Counted from the stretch's first letter, positions 54,313 to 63,411 are shown. The stretch is DNA of 64,000 nt from Desulfoferula sp040751985 (GCA_040751985.1 JBFMFU010000093.1:62001-126000), one strand, 5' to 3'. Made by a program: numbers and translations. The notes: generated by a model from the letters alone, not told the origin.

Positions 54313-55812
54313 ATGAGCCAAGAGCTGGACTGGGGCGGCAACCCCACTCCCCTGAAGATCGAGGACCTGACCCTGCGCGACGGCACCCAGTCTCTGTTCG
54401 CTACGCGCATGCGCACCGAGGACATGCTGGAAGTAGCCGAGATGATGGACGAAGCCGGCTTCTGGGCCATGGAGGTCTGGGGCGGGGCCACCTTTGACGC
54501 CATGAGCCGTTTCCTGGGCGAGGACCCCTGGGAGCGGCCGCGCACCCTGCGCAAGTACGCCAAAAAGACTCCCTTTGCCATGCTGCTCAGGGGCCAGAAC
54601 CTGGTGGGCTACCGCAACTACGCCGACGACGTGGCCCGGCAGTTCGTGGACCTGTCCTGCGAGGCGGGCATCAACGTGTTCCGGGTGTTCGACGCGCTCA
54701 ACGACTACCGCAACTTCGAGACGGTGGTGGAGCGCGTCAAGGCCAACGGACAGCACTTCCAGGGCACCATCTGCTACTCCCTCACCGAGCGGCGCATGGG
54801 CGGCCCGGTGTTCAACCTGGAGTACTACCTGGAAAAGGCGGCCCAACTGGAGGCCATGGGCGCGGACTCCATCTGCATCAAGGACATGGCCGGGCTCATC
54901 GCACCCTACGACGCCTACAACCTGGTCAAGGCCCTCAAGGCCAAGTGCCAGGCCCCCATCCACCTGCACAGCCACTACACCAGCGGCATGGCCTGCATGA
55001 GCATGCTCAAGGCGGCCGAGGCCGGCGTGGACATCATCGACACCTGCATCGCGCCCTTTGCCCTGCGCACCAGCCACCCGGCCGTGGAGCCCATCATGGT
55101 GTCCCTGGAAGGCACCCCCCGGGACCCAGGCCTGGACCTGAAGCTGATGCTGGCCATCGGCGAGAAGCTGGAGCAGGTGGCGCCCAAGTACCGCGACTAC
55201 TGGATGCCCAACAAGATGTCCACCATCGACACCGGCGTGCTGGTGCACCAGGTGCCCGGCGGCATGATCAGCAACCTGGTCAGCCAGCTCAAGGAGGCCA
55301 AGGCCCTGCACCGCATTAATGAGGTGTATCAGGAGGTGGCCGTCACCCGCCAGGAGCTGGGCACCCCGCCCCTGGTCACCCCCACCAGTCAGATCGTGGG
55401 TGTGCAGGCGGTTCTCAACGTGCTGTTCGGCAAGTACAAGATGGTGACCAACGAGACCAAGGGCCTGGCCTACGGCCTCTACGGCAAGACCCCCACCAAG
55501 GTGGACCCGGCCCTGCGCGACAAAATCCTCAAGGGCTTCAAGTTCGGCAAGGAGCCCTTTGACGCCCGGCCGGCCGACATCCTGGAGCCGGAGATGGGCG
55601 CGGCCCAGGAGCGGGTCAAGGACGTGCCCGGCGTGGACAAGTTCGATGTGATGACCGCGGCCATCTATGACATCACCGGCACCGAGTACGTCAAGATCAA
55701 GCGCGGGGTCAAGCCCCTGCCCGCGGCCATGAAGCCCAAGACCCTGGAGGACATCAAGGCCGAGGACGCGGCCATCGCCGAGTGCAAGAAGCAGCTCGCG
55801 GCCAAGAAGTAG
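54313..55812 (+). CDS. Pyruvate carboxylase subunit B / oxaloacetate decarboxylase alpha-like carboxyltransferase
   Basis: 499-residue carboxyltransferase: moves CO2 between biotin and pyruvate/oxaloacetate. TIM barrel with LTLRDGTQSLFATRMRTEDM, FRVFDALND, carbamylated-Lys-type segment CIKDMAG and metal ligands in LHSHYTSGMA, then the conserved helical domain (STIDTGVLVHQVPGGMISNL). The C-terminal biotinyl domain is absent, so a separate biotin carrier is needed. ATG preferred over a GTG two codons earlier on Shine-Dalgarno spacing. Confidence 0.92.
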   Translation: MSQELDWGGNPTPLKIEDLTLRDGTQSLFATRMRTEDMLEVAEMMDEAGFWAMEVWGGATFDAMSRFLGEDPWERPRTLRKYAKKTPFAMLLRGQNLVGYRNYADDVARQFVDLSCEAGINVFRVFDALNDYRNFETVVERVKANGQHFQGTICYSLTERRMGGPVFNLEYYLEKAAQLEAMGADSICIKDMAGLIAPYDAYNLVKALKAKCQAPIHLHSHYTSGMACMSMLKAAEAGVDIIDTCIAPFALRTSHPAVEPIMVSLEGTPRDPGLDLKLMLAIGEKLEQVAPKYRDYWMPNKMSTIDTGVLVHQVPGGMISNLVSQLKEAKALHRINEVYQEVAVTRQELGTPPLVTPTSQIVGVQAVLNVLFGKYKMVTNETKGLAYGLYGKTPTKVDPALRDKILKGFKFGKEPFDARPADILEPEMGAAQERVKDVPGVDKFDVMTAAIYDITGTEYVKIKRGVKPLPAAMKPKTLEDIKAEDAAIAECKKQLAAKK

Positions 55813-55833
55813 GCCCACGCCTGATTTAATGCA

Positions 55834-55871
55834 GCCCGCCGCCCCCACCAGGGCGGCGGGCTTTTAATTTT
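55834..55871 (+). terminator. Intrinsic terminator after the carboxyltransferase gene
   Basis: GCCCGCCGCCC/GGGCGGCGGGC 11-bp stem, 6-nt loop, TTTTAATTTTT. Confidence 0.95.
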
Positions 55872-55976
55872 TCGGTCCAGGCCTCGCCCGCTCCCACCGG
55901 AAAACCTCAGGCGGATGGTTGTAATGGCTTACACTGTTTCTATGACGCTTTAACCGCGAACAAGGAGAGAGGCCTT

Positions 55977-56768
55977 ATGGCTTTCAAGACGCCTTGGGCG
56001 CTGCTCATGGCTGCGCTTTTGTTCCTGGCCGGCCTGGCGCCGGGCTTGGCCGCGGCCGCCGGCACGGCCCACAAGCCGTCCCCGCAACAGGTCTTGCAGA
56101 TGCTCCGCGAGGGCAACGCCCGCTTCGTGGCCGGCAACCCCCTGCGCCTCCACCAGGACCAGGCTCGCCTGGGGCAGGCGGGCCGGGAAGACCAGGCCGA
56201 CCATGCCTATGCCACGGTCCTGACCTGCTCTGATTCGCGGGTGCCGGTGGAGATTATCTTCGACGCCGGGGTGATGGATATCTTCGTAGTGCGGGTGGCC
56301 GGCAACGTGGTCAAGACTGATGAAGCCGGCTCCATCGAATACGGCCTGGCCCACGTGAAGACTCCGCTGCTGGTGGTGCTGGGACACACCCAATGCGGTG
56401 CGGTGACGGCGGTGGCCAGCGAGGTACTGGGCCACGGCCATCCCCTGGAGCGTAACATCCCCCCCTTGGTGGCCCCCATCATCCCGGCGGTGCGGGCCGC
56501 CCTGGTCGCCCACCCCCAGGCGCGGGGCAAGGACATCGTGCCCTATGCCATTGAGCAGAACGTATGGCAGTCCATCGGCGACCTCTTTCTGCAAAGCGCG
56601 GCCACCCGCCAATTGGTGCAGAGCGGCGCGGCCAAGGTGGTGGGCGCCATATACGACGTGGGCACGGGCCGGGTGCGCTGGCTGCCCGAGGCCGAGTCGG
56701 CCCGGCTGCTCCAAAAGGCCGCCCAGGACCCAAGACGGGCCAAGGAGGCCATGGCCCCCGGCAAATAG
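55977..56768 (+). CDS. Exported beta-carbonic anhydrase
   Basis: 263-residue zinc enzyme converting CO2 and bicarbonate. Signal peptide about residues 1-28 (LLMAALLFLAGLAPGLAAAA), so periplasmic. Zinc ligands: CSDSRVP (Cys, with the CxDxR dyad) and LGHTQCGAV (His, Cys). Length is normal for the periplasmic beta class. AAGGAGAGA precedes the ATG. Its terminator isolates it from the next gene. Confidence 0.93.
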   Translation: MAFKTPWALLMAALLFLAGLAPGLAAAAGTAHKPSPQQVLQMLREGNARFVAGNPLRLHQDQARLGQAGREDQADHAYATVLTCSDSRVPVEIIFDAGVMDIFVVRVAGNVVKTDEAGSIEYGLAHVKTPLLVVLGHTQCGAVTAVASEVLGHGHPLERNIPPLVAPIIPAVRAALVAHPQARGKDIVPYAIEQNVWQSIGDLFLQSAATRQLVQSGAAKVVGAIYDVGTGRVRWLPEAESARLLQKAAQDPRRAKEAMAPGK

Positions 56769-56813
56769 GGCCTCTGCGCTGGGGGTGAAAACTCCGCGCC
56801 CAAACCAAGCCAC

Positions 56814-56846
56814 CCCGCCGCCCCGCCCAGGCGGCGGCGGGTTTTT
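56814..56846 (+). terminator. Intrinsic terminator after carbonic anhydrase
   Basis: CCCGCCGCC/GGCGGCGGG stem, 10-nt loop, TTTTT. Confidence 0.9.
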
Positions 56847-56957
56847 GGCCGGTCGCCGGCCGCCGAGGCTTGGTCCGCGTAAATTGCTTGAGCCTGGTGC
56901 CGGGCTGGCATTTAATATTAAGCACGGCATCCACGGCTGAAGATTAGGAGGAGCAGC

Positions 56958-57836
56958 ATGAAGGTCGCCTTTATCGGCATGGGCACCATGGGCGCGGCCA
57001 TGGCCTTGAACCTGTTGCAGGCCGGGCACCAGCTCACGGTGCACAACCGCAACCGTGAGCGCGAGGAGCCGGTGGCCGCGGCCGGGGCCGCGCGGGCCGC
57101 CTCCCCGGCCCAGGCCGCCCGAGGCGCCGAGGTCATCGTCACCTGCGTCAGCGACACCCCGGACGTGGAGGGCGTGCTGCTGGGCCCAGAGGGCGTGATC
57201 CACGGCGCCGCGGCCGGCGCGGTGGTGGTGGACACCTCCACCATCAGTCCGGGCGCCACCCGCCGCTTTGCCGCGGCCCTGGCCGAAAAGGGCGTGGGCA
57301 TGATAGATGCGCCCATGTCCGGCGGCTCCGAAGGCGCCCAAAAGGCCACCCTGGTGTTCATGGTGGGCGGGGCCGAGGCGAACCTGAACAAGGCCCTGCC
57401 CGTGCTCCGCGCCATGGGCAAGCGCATCACCCACGTGGGGCCCATCGGCGCCGGACAGGTGACCAAGGCCATCAACCAGGCGACCCTGGCCGGCTACTAC
57501 CTGAGTACCGCCGAGGGCCTGGTCCTGGGCATGAAGGCCGGCCTGGACATGGAAAAAGTGGTGCAGGCCATCAGCGGTGGGGCCTGCGACTCCTGGGTGC
57601 TCAACTTCCGCTCGGGCAACATGATCAAGAACCAGTACCCCCTGGGCTTTAGGGTCAGCCTGCACCGCAAGGACCTGCGCATCGCCCTGGAGGCAGCCGG
57701 CGAGGTGGGCGCGGCCCTGCCCATCGCCGGCATGGTGGCCCAGATCGAAAATGCCCTGGTGGGACGCGGCTTTGGCGACGAGGATGTCTCGGCCCTGGCC
57801 CGCTTCATGCGCGAGCTTGCGGGTCTGGACGACTAG
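56958..57836 (+). CDS. Beta-hydroxyacid dehydrogenase (HIBADH/GLYR family)
   Basis: 292-residue NAD(P)-dependent dehydrogenase or succinic-semialdehyde/glyoxylate reductase relative. Rossmann motif FIGMGTMGAAMALNLL, substrate motif DAPMSGGSEGAQKATL, catalytic Lys region GAGQVTKAINQ and C-terminal FRVSLHRKDLRIAL. The serine after the catalytic region and HRKDLR favour the GLYR/TSAR side. Flanked by terminators; single-gene unit. Confidence 0.9.
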   Translation: MKVAFIGMGTMGAAMALNLLQAGHQLTVHNRNREREEPVAAAGAARAASPAQAARGAEVIVTCVSDTPDVEGVLLGPEGVIHGAAAGAVVVDTSTISPGATRRFAAALAEKGVGMIDAPMSGGSEGAQKATLVFMVGGAEANLNKALPVLRAMGKRITHVGPIGAGQVTKAINQATLAGYYLSTAEGLVLGMKAGLDMEKVVQAISGGACDSWVLNFRSGNMIKNQYPLGFRVSLHRKDLRIALEAAGEVGAALPIAGMVAQIENALVGRGFGDEDVSALARFMRELAGLDD

Positions 57837-57850
57837 GGTCGCGAAACCGA

Positions 57851-57889
57851 AGCAGCGCGGCGTCCTTCTGGGGACGCCGCGCTGCTTTT
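57851..57889 (+). terminator. Intrinsic terminator after the hydroxyacid dehydrogenase
   Basis: Perfect 15-bp stem AGCAGCGCGGCGTCC/complement, 6-nt loop, ending in TTTT. Confidence 0.88.
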
Positions 57890-58013
57890 GGGCCCTGGCG
57901 AGGGTGACCAAGCTGGCGCTTGTACCCTGCCCGGTTCTGCGCAAGAATATATCCTATGTAAACGCCGGGCCCGCGCCGGCCGCAAGCAACCTTCCCTCCC
58001 AGGAGCCCTGAGT

Positions 58014-58529
58014 ATGCTTGACCCCAAGATGGAGGCCGCCCTCAACGGCCAGATCAACGCCGAGCTTTACTCTGCCTATCTGTACATGTCCATGGCCACC
58101 TGGTTCGATCAGAAGCAACTGCCGGGCATGGCCCATTGGATGCGGGTGCAGACCCAGGAGGAGATGACCCACGCCGTCAAGTTCTACACCTTCGTCAACG
58201 AGCGCGGCGGGCGGGTGACCCTGAGCGCCATCGAGGGGCCGCCCACGGACTGGCAGAGTCCCCTGGCCGTGTTCCAGGCCGTGGCCAAGCACGAGGCCAA
58301 GGTCACGGGCCTGATCAACGGCCTGATGGACCTGGCCCTTAAGATCAAGGACCACGCCAGCGCCAGCATGCTGCGCTGGTTCGTGGACGAGCAGGTGGAG
58401 GAGGAGTCCTCGGCCGCGGACGTGGTGGGCAAGATGAAGCTGACCCAGAAGGAATCCAGCGGCCTGTTCATGATCGATAACGAGCTGGGCGCCCGGGTGT
58501 TCACGCCCCCCATATGGCTCAAGCTGTGA
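58014..58529 (+). CDS. Ferritin (FtnA-type)
   Basis: 171-residue iron-storage protein. Ferroxidase centre residues are visible in INAELYSAYLYMSM, QEEMTHAVKFY (Glu, His), KHEAKVT and DEQVEEE. Non-haem ferritin, cytosolic 24-mer by homology. ATG fixed by AGGAG 8 nt upstream. Its last 16 nt are shared with the start of the following octaheme cytochrome gene. Confidence 0.95.
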   Translation: MLDPKMEAALNGQINAELYSAYLYMSMATWFDQKQLPGMAHWMRVQTQEEMTHAVKFYTFVNERGGRVTLSAIEGPPTDWQSPLAVFQAVAKHEAKVTGLINGLMDLALKIKDHASASMLRWFVDEQVEEESSAADVVGKMKLTQKESSGLFMIDNELGARVFTPPIWLKL

Positions 58530-60055
58530 ATACCGGCCGCGGCCGGCGCGCGGCCCTGCCCTGGCCCTGGGCCGGGGCGGCTGTGCTGTGCCTGCTGGGT
58601 CTGTTCTGGAGCGGCCCGGCCCCGGCCGAGCCGGCGGCGCCGGTCAGCGCAGCCACCCAGGCCTGCCTGGACTGCCACAACGACGCCACCCCGGCCATCG
58701 TGGCTGACTGGCGGCGCGGCCGCATGTCGCGCACCAGCCTGGCCCAGGCCCTCAAGCAGCCGCCGCTGAAGCGCCGGGTGTCGCTGCAGCAGGCGCCGGC
58801 GGCGCTGCGGGACGTGGCCGTGGGCTGCGCCGAGTGCCACACCCTGGACCCCAAGTCCCATGCCGACACCTTCAACCACGGCGACCAGCAGGTGCACGTG
58901 GTGGTCACGCCCAAGGACTGCGCCACCTGCCACCCCACTGAGGAGTCGGAGTACGGCCGCAACCTGATGTCCCAGGCCCACGGCAACCTGGTGAACAACT
59001 CGCTGTACATGGACCTGGCCCGGCAGATCAACGGCAGGCCCCTGGTGCAGGGCACAGGCATCAAGCTGCAGCCGCCGGGCGCCCTGACCAATGCCGAGTC
59101 CTGCCTGTACTGCCACGGCACCAAGGTGGAGGTGCAGGGCCTCCAGACCCGCGACACCGGCGACTGGGGCGAGATGCCCTTCCCCAGGCTTACGGGCTGG
59201 CCCAACCACGGCGTGGGCCGCATCAACCCGGACAACAGCAAGGGCTCCTGCACGCCCTGCCACAGCCGACACCAGTTCTCCCTGGCCCTGGCCCGCTCGC
59301 CCTACACCTGCTCCGAGTGCCACAAGGGCCCGGACGTGCCGGTGTACCGTGTCTATCAGGTGAGCAAGCACGGCAACCTCTACTTCGCCCTGCACAAGCA
59401 GTGGCAGATGGAGGCCGTGCCCTGGACCCCAGGCAAGGACTTCAGCGCCCCCACCTGCGCCACCTGTCACGTGAGCCTGCTCACTGACGCCGGGGGCAAG
59501 GTGATTGCCCAGCGCAGCCACCAGATGGCCGACCGCATCTGGGTGCGGCTGCTGGGCCTGACCTACTCCCACCCGCACCCCAAGAGTTCGGACACCAGCA
59601 TCATACGAAACGCCGACGGCCGGCCCTTGGCCACCACCCTGGACGGCCAGCCGGCCTCCAAGTTCCTCATCGACGCCCAGGAGCAGACCCAGCGCCAGGC
59701 GCGCATGCAGGGCGTGTGCCGGGCCTGCCACAGCCAACAGTGGGTGGACGGCCAGATGGCCCGCCTGGCCCAGAGCATCCAAGACGCCGACGCCCAGGTG
59801 CTGGCCGCCACGCAGCTCATGCAGCAGGCCTGGCGCGAGGGTCTGGCCGAGGGGACGGCCCAGAAGCAGAGCCCATTTGACCAGTACATCGAGCGGCTGT
59901 GGACCCAGCAATGGCTGTTCTGGGCCAACTCCATGCGCTTCGCCTCGGCCATGATGGGCGCGGACATGGGCGTGTTCGAGCAGGGCCGTTGGGAGGCGGC
60001 CAAGAACCTGCGCCAGATGCAGGACTGGCTAGAGACGCACCGTAAAAAGAAGTAG
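58514..60055 (+). CDS. Octaheme c-type cytochrome, hydroxylamine-oxidoreductase-like
   Basis: 513-residue exported protein. Twin-Arg-free signal/anchor near residues 17-45, then eight CxxCH sites at about 51, 105, 136, 197, 246, 266, 315 and 402. The heme spacing, long helical C-terminus and final FEQGRWEAAKNLRQMQDW resemble the Hao family (hydroxylamine/nitrite-type multiheme enzymes). No Tyr is evident in the MGADMGVFEQG stretch near the C-terminus, which fits the reductive branch (inference). No NapC/tetraheme partner is nearby. ATG lies inside ferritin. Confidence 0.88.
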   Translation: MAQAVNTGRGRRAALPWPWAGAAVLCLLGLFWSGPAPAEPAAPVSAATQACLDCHNDATPAIVADWRRGRMSRTSLAQALKQPPLKRRVSLQQAPAALRDVAVGCAECHTLDPKSHADTFNHGDQQVHVVVTPKDCATCHPTEESEYGRNLMSQAHGNLVNNSLYMDLARQINGRPLVQGTGIKLQPPGALTNAESCLYCHGTKVEVQGLQTRDTGDWGEMPFPRLTGWPNHGVGRINPDNSKGSCTPCHSRHQFSLALARSPYTCSECHKGPDVPVYRVYQVSKHGNLYFALHKQWQMEAVPWTPGKDFSAPTCATCHVSLLTDAGGKVIAQRSHQMADRIWVRLLGLTYSHPHPKSSDTSIIRNADGRPLATTLDGQPASKFLIDAQEQTQRQARMQGVCRACHSQQWVDGQMARLAQSIQDADAQVLAATQLMQQAWREGLAEGTAQKQSPFDQYIERLWTQQWLFWANSMRFASAMMGADMGVFEQGRWEAAKNLRQMQDWLETHRKKK

Positions 60056-60075
60056 CCGCCTGACGGCAAGAGCAG

Positions 60076-60107
60076 CGCCCTGTCCTTTTGGGCGGGGCGT
60101 TTTATTT
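60076..60107 (+). terminator. Intrinsic terminator after the octaheme cytochrome
   Basis: CGCCCTGTCC/GGGCGGGGCG 10-bp stem with two G-U pairs, TTTT loop, then TTTTATTT. Confidence 0.9.
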
Positions 60108-60323
60108 CGGGGAAAAAGAAAAGAGGTGGTGAAGGAAAGATTAGCGAGGGCTGTGTTCGGGGTCTTCTGGCGAATTCGTACGCGGGCGGTTCAAGCCGGG
60201 CGGCGCTTACTATCTCCTGGCCGCGCGGCAGGTACTATTCCGCGGCGCTGGTTATGGGTTCAACCGCCGGCTAATTGCAGGCGGCCCCGAGCCCATTTTT
60301 CCTTCCCAATCCTTCTTCCCTCT

Positions 60324-60965
60324 TCATACCCCGCGCATGTCCGGCGGCCAGATGTACTTGTGCAGCTGCAACTGGAAGCGCACCGGCAGCCGGTCCTCCA
60401 GCATCCACTGCACCACCTGCCGAGGGTCCAGGCGGCCGGCCACCACCGACAAGAGCACCTGCACCCGGTCCAGGAGGCGCTGCTCCAGGATCAGGCGGCG
60501 GGCGTACTCGTAGTCGGCCCGGTCGGCGATGACGAACTTCACCTGGTGGTGGGGCAGCAGCAGGCCCAGGTTGGGCCAGTGCATGCGGCCGGCCATGCCC
60601 GAGGAGGGGCACTTGATGTCCATAATCACGTGCACGTCCCGGGGCACCGGCGAGAGGTCAAAGGCGCCGCTGGTCTCCAGGAGCACGGTATGCCCCCGCT
60701 GCAGCAGCAGGGACATGAGCTGGGGTGCGGCTTCCTGGATCAGGGGCTCGCCGCCGGTGATTTCCACCAACGGCACGCCCATGTCCCGCACCAGAGAGAC
60801 GATGGCCCCCAGGTCCATGAGGCGGCCGGGCAGCTTGGCGTACTGGGTGTCGCACCAGCGGCAATCCAGGGGGCAGCCCGCGGTGCGCACAAAGACGCAG
60901 GGCAGGCCCGCGAAGCTGGACTCGCCCTGGATGCTCAGGAATATTTCGCAAATCTCCAGGCGCAC
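60324..60965 (-). CDS. queE: 7-carboxy-7-deazaguanine synthase
   Basis: 213-residue radical-SAM enzyme of queuosine precursor synthesis: 6-carboxytetrahydropterin to CDG. FeS motif CPLDCRWCDTQY, IQGESSFAGLPCVFVRTAGC before it, ITGGEPLIQ and the C-terminal FQLQLHKYIWPP. GTG start after GGGGAGG. The other que genes are not in the window. Confidence 0.95.
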   Translation of the reverse strand: MRLEICEIFLSIQGESSFAGLPCVFVRTAGCPLDCRWCDTQYAKLPGRLMDLGAIVSLVRDMGVPLVEITGGEPLIQEAAPQLMSLLLQRGHTVLLETSGAFDLSPVPRDVHVIMDIKCPSSGMAGRMHWPNLGLLLPHHQVKFVIADRADYEYARRLILEQRLLDRVQVLLSVVAGRLDPRQVVQWMLEDRLPVRFQLQLHKYIWPPDMRGV

Positions 60966-61113
60966 ACGAACCTCCCCACTTGGGTCCTACAGGTATTTTA
61001 TACGAGGGCAGGCCTTGGCCCAAGCCCAGCTTGACTGGCCCGCCAGGGCCGGATTAGCATTCTCCCCATAAAGCCACGCTGGCCCCCGGCCGCAGGGGCA
61101 GGGAGGTTTGGTT

Positions 61114-62115
61114 ATGCGTAGCCAAAAGATGCGCTCGCTTTACCGTATTCCCGCCTGCGGCCTGGGCGTTGCGGCCCTGGCCTGGCTGGTGTTCTTGGCC
61201 GCCGCGGCCCAGGCCGTGCCGCCGGGGCAGGTCTCCTGGACCGCCCAGGTGACCTCGGCCTACCGGGCCCTGGGCGCCAAGGACCCTGACCCCCAGACCC
61301 GCAACCCAGACTATCTGGCCGCCCGCCTGGTGGACCAGGACTTCCTGGGCCAGCAGCTATACCTGCCCGCGGACTTTGCCCAGGCCCTGGCCACCCTCCG
61401 CCGCCGCGGCAACCGCACCTTCTTCTACATCACCGCCCGCACCAAGTACATCGACCAGGTGCTGGCCCAGGAGGCAGCCGCCGGCGCCAGGCAGGTGGTG
61501 ATCTTGGGCACAGGCCTGGACAGCCGGCCCTACCGCTTCCAGAAGCAGTATCCGGGCCTGCGCTTCTTCGAGGTGGACCTGCCGGCCACCCTGGCCTACA
61601 AGCGCCAGCGGGTGGAGAAAGCCCTGGGCGCCATGCCCGCGGGCGTGGCCTACGTGGCCGTGGACTTTGACAAGGACGACCTGGGCCAGAGCCTGGCCCG
61701 GGCCGGCTACCGGGCTGATCAGCGCACCCTGTTCATCTGGGAGGGGGTCACCTACTACCTGCAAGAGGCCGGGGTGCGCGCCACCCTGAAGCTGGTGGCC
61801 AAGGGCGCCCACCAGGGTAGCCGCCTGGTGTTCGACTACCTCCTTCAAGAGGCCCTGGACCAGATCAACGCCAAGGGGGCTCAGGGCCGGCCCGCGACCG
61901 CGGCCAGGACCCGGCACGGCGAGCCGTTTTTGTTCGGCATCAAGCAAGGCCACAGCCGCAGCTTCCTGGCCCAGTCGAGCCTTTCGCTGGTGGAGGAGTT
62001 GGATTCGGAGCAAATGGTCCGGCGCTTCCTGACCAGCAGCCAGGGCCAAGCCATCGGCCGCCCCTCGCAGGGCCTGCGCCTGGTCCTGGCCGAGGTGCCC
62101 GCGCCGGCGCGTTGA
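61114..62115 (+). CDS. SAM-dependent methyltransferase (leucine-carboxyl/TIGR00027 type) with signal peptide
   Basis: 333-residue class I methyltransferase. Core motif VVILGTGLDSRPYRF, FFEVDLPATLAYKR and FIWEGVTYYLQEAGV are typical of the LCMT-like family. The N-terminus has a clear signal or anchor: basic start, then VAALAWLVFLAAAAQA before a VPPG turn. SAM is cytosolic, so an exported enzyme would be odd; an uncleaved inner-membrane anchor facing the cytosol is possible. ATG set by GGGAGG 7 nt upstream. Confidence 0.85.
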   Translation: MRSQKMRSLYRIPACGLGVAALAWLVFLAAAAQAVPPGQVSWTAQVTSAYRALGAKDPDPQTRNPDYLAARLVDQDFLGQQLYLPADFAQALATLRRRGNRTFFYITARTKYIDQVLAQEAAAGARQVVILGTGLDSRPYRFQKQYPGLRFFEVDLPATLAYKRQRVEKALGAMPAGVAYVAVDFDKDDLGQSLARAGYRADQRTLFIWEGVTYYLQEAGVRATLKLVAKGAHQGSRLVFDYLLQEALDQINAKGAQGRPATAARTRHGEPFLFGIKQGHSRSFLAQSSLSLVEELDSEQMVRRFLTSSQGQAIGRPSQGLRLVLAEVPAPAR

Positions 62116-62220
62116 TACAGGGTGCTGTCCAGGGGGTAATCTTTCCTGGCGTTGGGGCCTGGTTGCCGGTAAATTAAAAAGAGCCGCCCAACCAACCAGC
62201 GCCACGGGAAGGGCCCTGTA

Positions 62221-62988
62221 TTGCCTTTCAGCCTCTTCAGCCGTAAGTACCTGGATAGAGTCACCATCGCCGTCAGTCTGCTGGCCCTGTCCGCCCTGAT
62301 GTTCCTGGGCTACTGGCTGTACGTGGGCGATGCGAGCTACATCAGCAATTACTTCTACCTGCACTTGTCCTTTTTGCCCATCCACGCCCTGGTCCTGGGC
62401 CTGATTCTGGAAGAGCTGATCGTGCACCGGGAAAAGCAGCAGCGGCACCACCGCTTGAACATGTTCCTGGGCGTCTTCTTCCGGCAGATGGGCATCGACA
62501 TCATGCTCAACATGCTGCTCCTGGCCGAAAACCGCGACGAGCTGGAGCAGGTGATGCTGGTGGACAAGGGCTGGAAGGCCCGGCACTTCCGGCGGGCGCG
62601 CCTGCAGGTAGGTGCAATGCGCCTGAACATGCGCCCCGACCGGGGCCAGATCAAAATACTGTTCAACCTGCTGGCCCAACGGGAGCAGGAGATCATCACT
62701 CTGACCCGCAACCCCATGATGCTGGAGTTCGAGGCCCTGTACCGCTGCCTGCTCTCCCTGTTCCACCTCATCGAGGTGACGCACTACCAGGGCCAGGTGA
62801 TGTCCCTGAGCGACAACGTGATCCAGCACCTGGCCGCGGACATAGGCAAGACTCTGGCCCTGCTGGCCTCGCTGTGGCTGTCCTATCTGGAGCACCTCAA
62901 GGGGGAGCACCCGGTCTTGTTCGGCTTCCAGGTGGGGCTGCACAACACCATCCAGCCCATATTGCTGGAGGACGTGAACATCAAGTAG
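62221..62988 (+). CDS. Membrane protein of unknown function
   Basis: 255-residue protein. Two N-terminal transmembrane helices (about residues 14-34 and 42-66) followed by a long, charged helical cytosolic region (EELIVHREKQQRHHRLN; REQEIITLTRNPMM). No enzyme motif. TTG start with AAGGG 7 nt upstream. I do not recognise the family; neighbours give no clear hint. Confidence 0.72.
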   Translation: MPFSLFSRKYLDRVTIAVSLLALSALMFLGYWLYVGDASYISNYFYLHLSFLPIHALVLGLILEELIVHREKQQRHHRLNMFLGVFFRQMGIDIMLNMLLLAENRDELEQVMLVDKGWKARHFRRARLQVGAMRLNMRPDRGQIKILFNLLAQREQEIITLTRNPMMLEFEALYRCLLSLFHLIEVTHYQGQVMSLSDNVIQHLAADIGKTLALLASLWLSYLEHLKGEHPVLFGFQVGLHNTIQPILLEDVNIK

Positions 62989-63078
62989 GGCCGGCTTGCT
63001 GCCTGGGCCGGCGAAGCCTTAGAATTTTACTTGGATGCGGGCCCGCGCCGAGTACGCGGAGCAGAAACGGAGATTAGG

Positions 63079-63411
63079 ATGGAACACTACTACAACGCCC
63101 AGGACCTGCCCCGCTTCCCCGAGATCGCCAAGGCCGCCCCGGAGCTGGCCAAGAAGTTCTTTGACTGGGCCGAGGCGGTGATGGCCGACGGCGCCCTAAG
63201 CCGCCGGGAGAAATCCCTCATCGCCCTGGCCGCCGCCCATGCCGTGCAGTGCCCCTACTGCATCGACGCCTACACCCAGGCCTGCCTGGAGCAGGGCTCG
63301 GACCTCACCGAGATGACCGAGGCGGTGCACGTGGCCTCCTACATCCGGGGCGGGGCCACCCTGGTGCACGGCATACAGATGCGCAACCAGGCCGACAAGC
63401 TGTCCCTATAA
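63079..63411 (+). CDS. AhpD-like CxxC protein (arsenosugar-associated type)
   Basis: 110-residue carboxymuconolactone-decarboxylase/AhpD-fold protein. Redox CPYC in AVQCPYCIDAYTQACLEQG, HVASYIRGGATLVHG at the C-terminus. Such small proteins accompany arsS in arsenosugar loci, where they are annotated peroxidase-like. ATG after GGAG. arsS begins 29 nt downstream. Confidence 0.87.
   Translation: MEHYYNAQDLPRFPEIAKAAPELAKKFFDWAEAVMADGALSRREKSLIALAAAHAVQCPYCIDAYTQACLEQGSDLTEMTEAVHVASYIRGGATLVHGIQMRNQADKLSL

Noticed and set aside
61114..62115. The methyltransferase as the missing ArsM
   Set aside because: Its motifs are those of LCMT/TIGR00027 enzymes, it carries a signal peptide, and the Cys residues needed for arsenite binding by ArsM are not visible.
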